From: Chloroflexia bacterium
GTDB lineage: Bacteria > Chloroflexota > Chloroflexia > Thermomicrobiales > JALYUS01
Length of the DNA stretch: 24,008 nucleotides
Direction of reading: 5' to 3'
NCBI GenBank assembly: GCA_025924435.1
Contig: JAICIL010000022.1
Location: 1 to 24,008, forward strand
In this document: piece after piece, positions 23,464 to 24,008 of the stretch
Layout: every line of letters begins with the position of its first letter
Numbering within the stretch: position 1 is the first letter of the stretch
Program-made: the position numbers and the translations under genes
The notes under the pieces: model-generated
Seen by the model: only the letters and a program-made list of their open reading frames with translations
The model's database searches: none
What the model was told of the DNA's origin: nothing

Positions 23464-24008
23464 CTACTTCGGCAGATATTTCACCGCGTTGTAGGCGGGG
23501 CGAGGGCTGTAATCCGCGTTGATGAGGCTGAAGTAGCCCCACGAGGTATCGGGCGGGCTGAAGACGCTCCAGTTGAGGTTCCAGACGAACATCACGCCGA
23601 CCCAGGGGTAGCGTGCGCGGGTCTGCTGGACGGCCTGGACGATCCACTGCGCCCGCGTATCCTCCGAGACATCGGAGAATTCGGGGAATTTGCCGCTCCC
23701 CCAGCCGAATTCCGTGACCCACATCGCCCGGCCCCCGTCGCCCGCGCGGATCATCGCCAGCCGCTGCTGCTCGATGCGGCGGAAATAGAACGAGGGATGG
23801 GTCGTGTACTCGCCGCTGTTCGGCTTTTCCGGCCAGAGGAGGTCCGGCGCGCTGCGATAGCCGTACGGGTGCGAACCCTGCACATCCGCGAAGTAGCGAT
23901 ACTCGCCGTTCTGATACGCCTCCAACTGCTCCAGATAGCGCACGTCGTCTATGCCGATCTTCGGGTCGTTGTACCCCGTCGGGCCGAGCGCGGCGGCGAC
24001 AATGATCG
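23464..24008 (-). CDS. Glycoside hydrolase, clan GH-A-like, C-terminal part (N-terminus beyond window)
   Basis: At least 181 residues are visible; the frame is open to the window edge (upstream residues include ALGPTGYNDPKIGIDDV), so the gene is cut here rather than starting at the GTG at 23943. FADVQGSHPYGYRS, RAMWVTEFGWGSGKF (Glu codon 23710-23712) and VGVMFVWNLNWSV match the last strands of a TIM-barrel glycosidase of the GH5/GH39/cellulase-like type, where the Glu in TEFGW would be the nucleophile. It ends SPRPAYNAVKYLPK, a common tail of these proteins. Exact family and substrate cannot be given from this fragment, nor can secretion. Confidence 0.78.
   Translation of the reverse strand, partial: IIVAAALGPTGYNDPKIGIDDVRYLEQLEAYQNGEYRYFADVQGSHPYGYRSAPDLLWPEKPNSGEYTTHPSFYFRRIEQQRLAMIRAGDGGRAMWVTEFGWGSGKFPEFSDVSEDTRAQWIVQAVQQTRARYPWVGVMFVWNLNWSVFSPPDTSWGYFSLINADYSPRPAYNAVKYLPK

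Overview
The window is a GC-rich bacterial chromosome segment with 19 recognisable protein genes, all metabolic or transport-related. The likely source is Chloroflexota, perhaps Thermomicrobia or a relative. This is inference from three things: two Tat-type lipoprotein solute-binding proteins with an AACGG lipobox and an Ala/Thr/Gly linker, an NHLRC2-like thioredoxin/NHL protein, and gene junctions packed with palindromic spacers. No rRNA, tRNA or CRISPR was seen.

Left part (1-6530, mostly minus strand). The tail of an IS630-like transposase and a small membrane protein lie at the edge. Next is a five-gene operon read right to left: sugar-type binding protein, two permeases, ATPase, and a GH63 enzyme resembling glucosylglycerate/mannosylglycerate hydrolases. 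The last two genes share an ATGA overlap. The operon reads as an import-then-hydrolyse system, possibly for a compatible solute.

Middle (6850-10039, plus strand). A cytosolic NHLRC2-like protein, a 75-aa secreted peptide with a strong hairpin behind it, and a histidine phosphatase.

Accessory catabolic block (10371-20822, plus strand). HpcH/HpaI aldolase, a GGT-fold hydrolase lacking the usual glutamate-binding Arg, a three-His cupin, a divergent D-cysteine-desulfhydrase-like PLP enzyme, an M20 carbamoylase/amidohydrolase, a family-5 binding protein, DppB- and DppC-like permeases (no ATPase genes), and a DJ-1/isonitrile-hydratase-like protein. Together they suggest uptake and breakdown of an amide- or N-carbamoyl-containing, possibly sulfur-containing, compound.

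Right part. A second D-cysteine-desulfhydrase-like gene and a DinB-like gene (minus strand), a probably leaderless ArsR-type regulator (plus), and a partial glycoside hydrolase (minus).

The most unusual signal lies between the genes. About half of the gene junctions carry long inverted repeats from several unrelated families: CCTCACCCC/CTCTCC hairpins, GCGAAGG palindromes, TAGCGCAGGC cruciforms, and three families of 7-nt tandem repeats (GTTCGGA, CCTCAGT, ATGAGCA), two of which are mirrored as inverted arrays. They abut or supply stop codons and ribosome-binding sites. One gene (the aldolase) and one gene pair are bracketed by copies of the same family.
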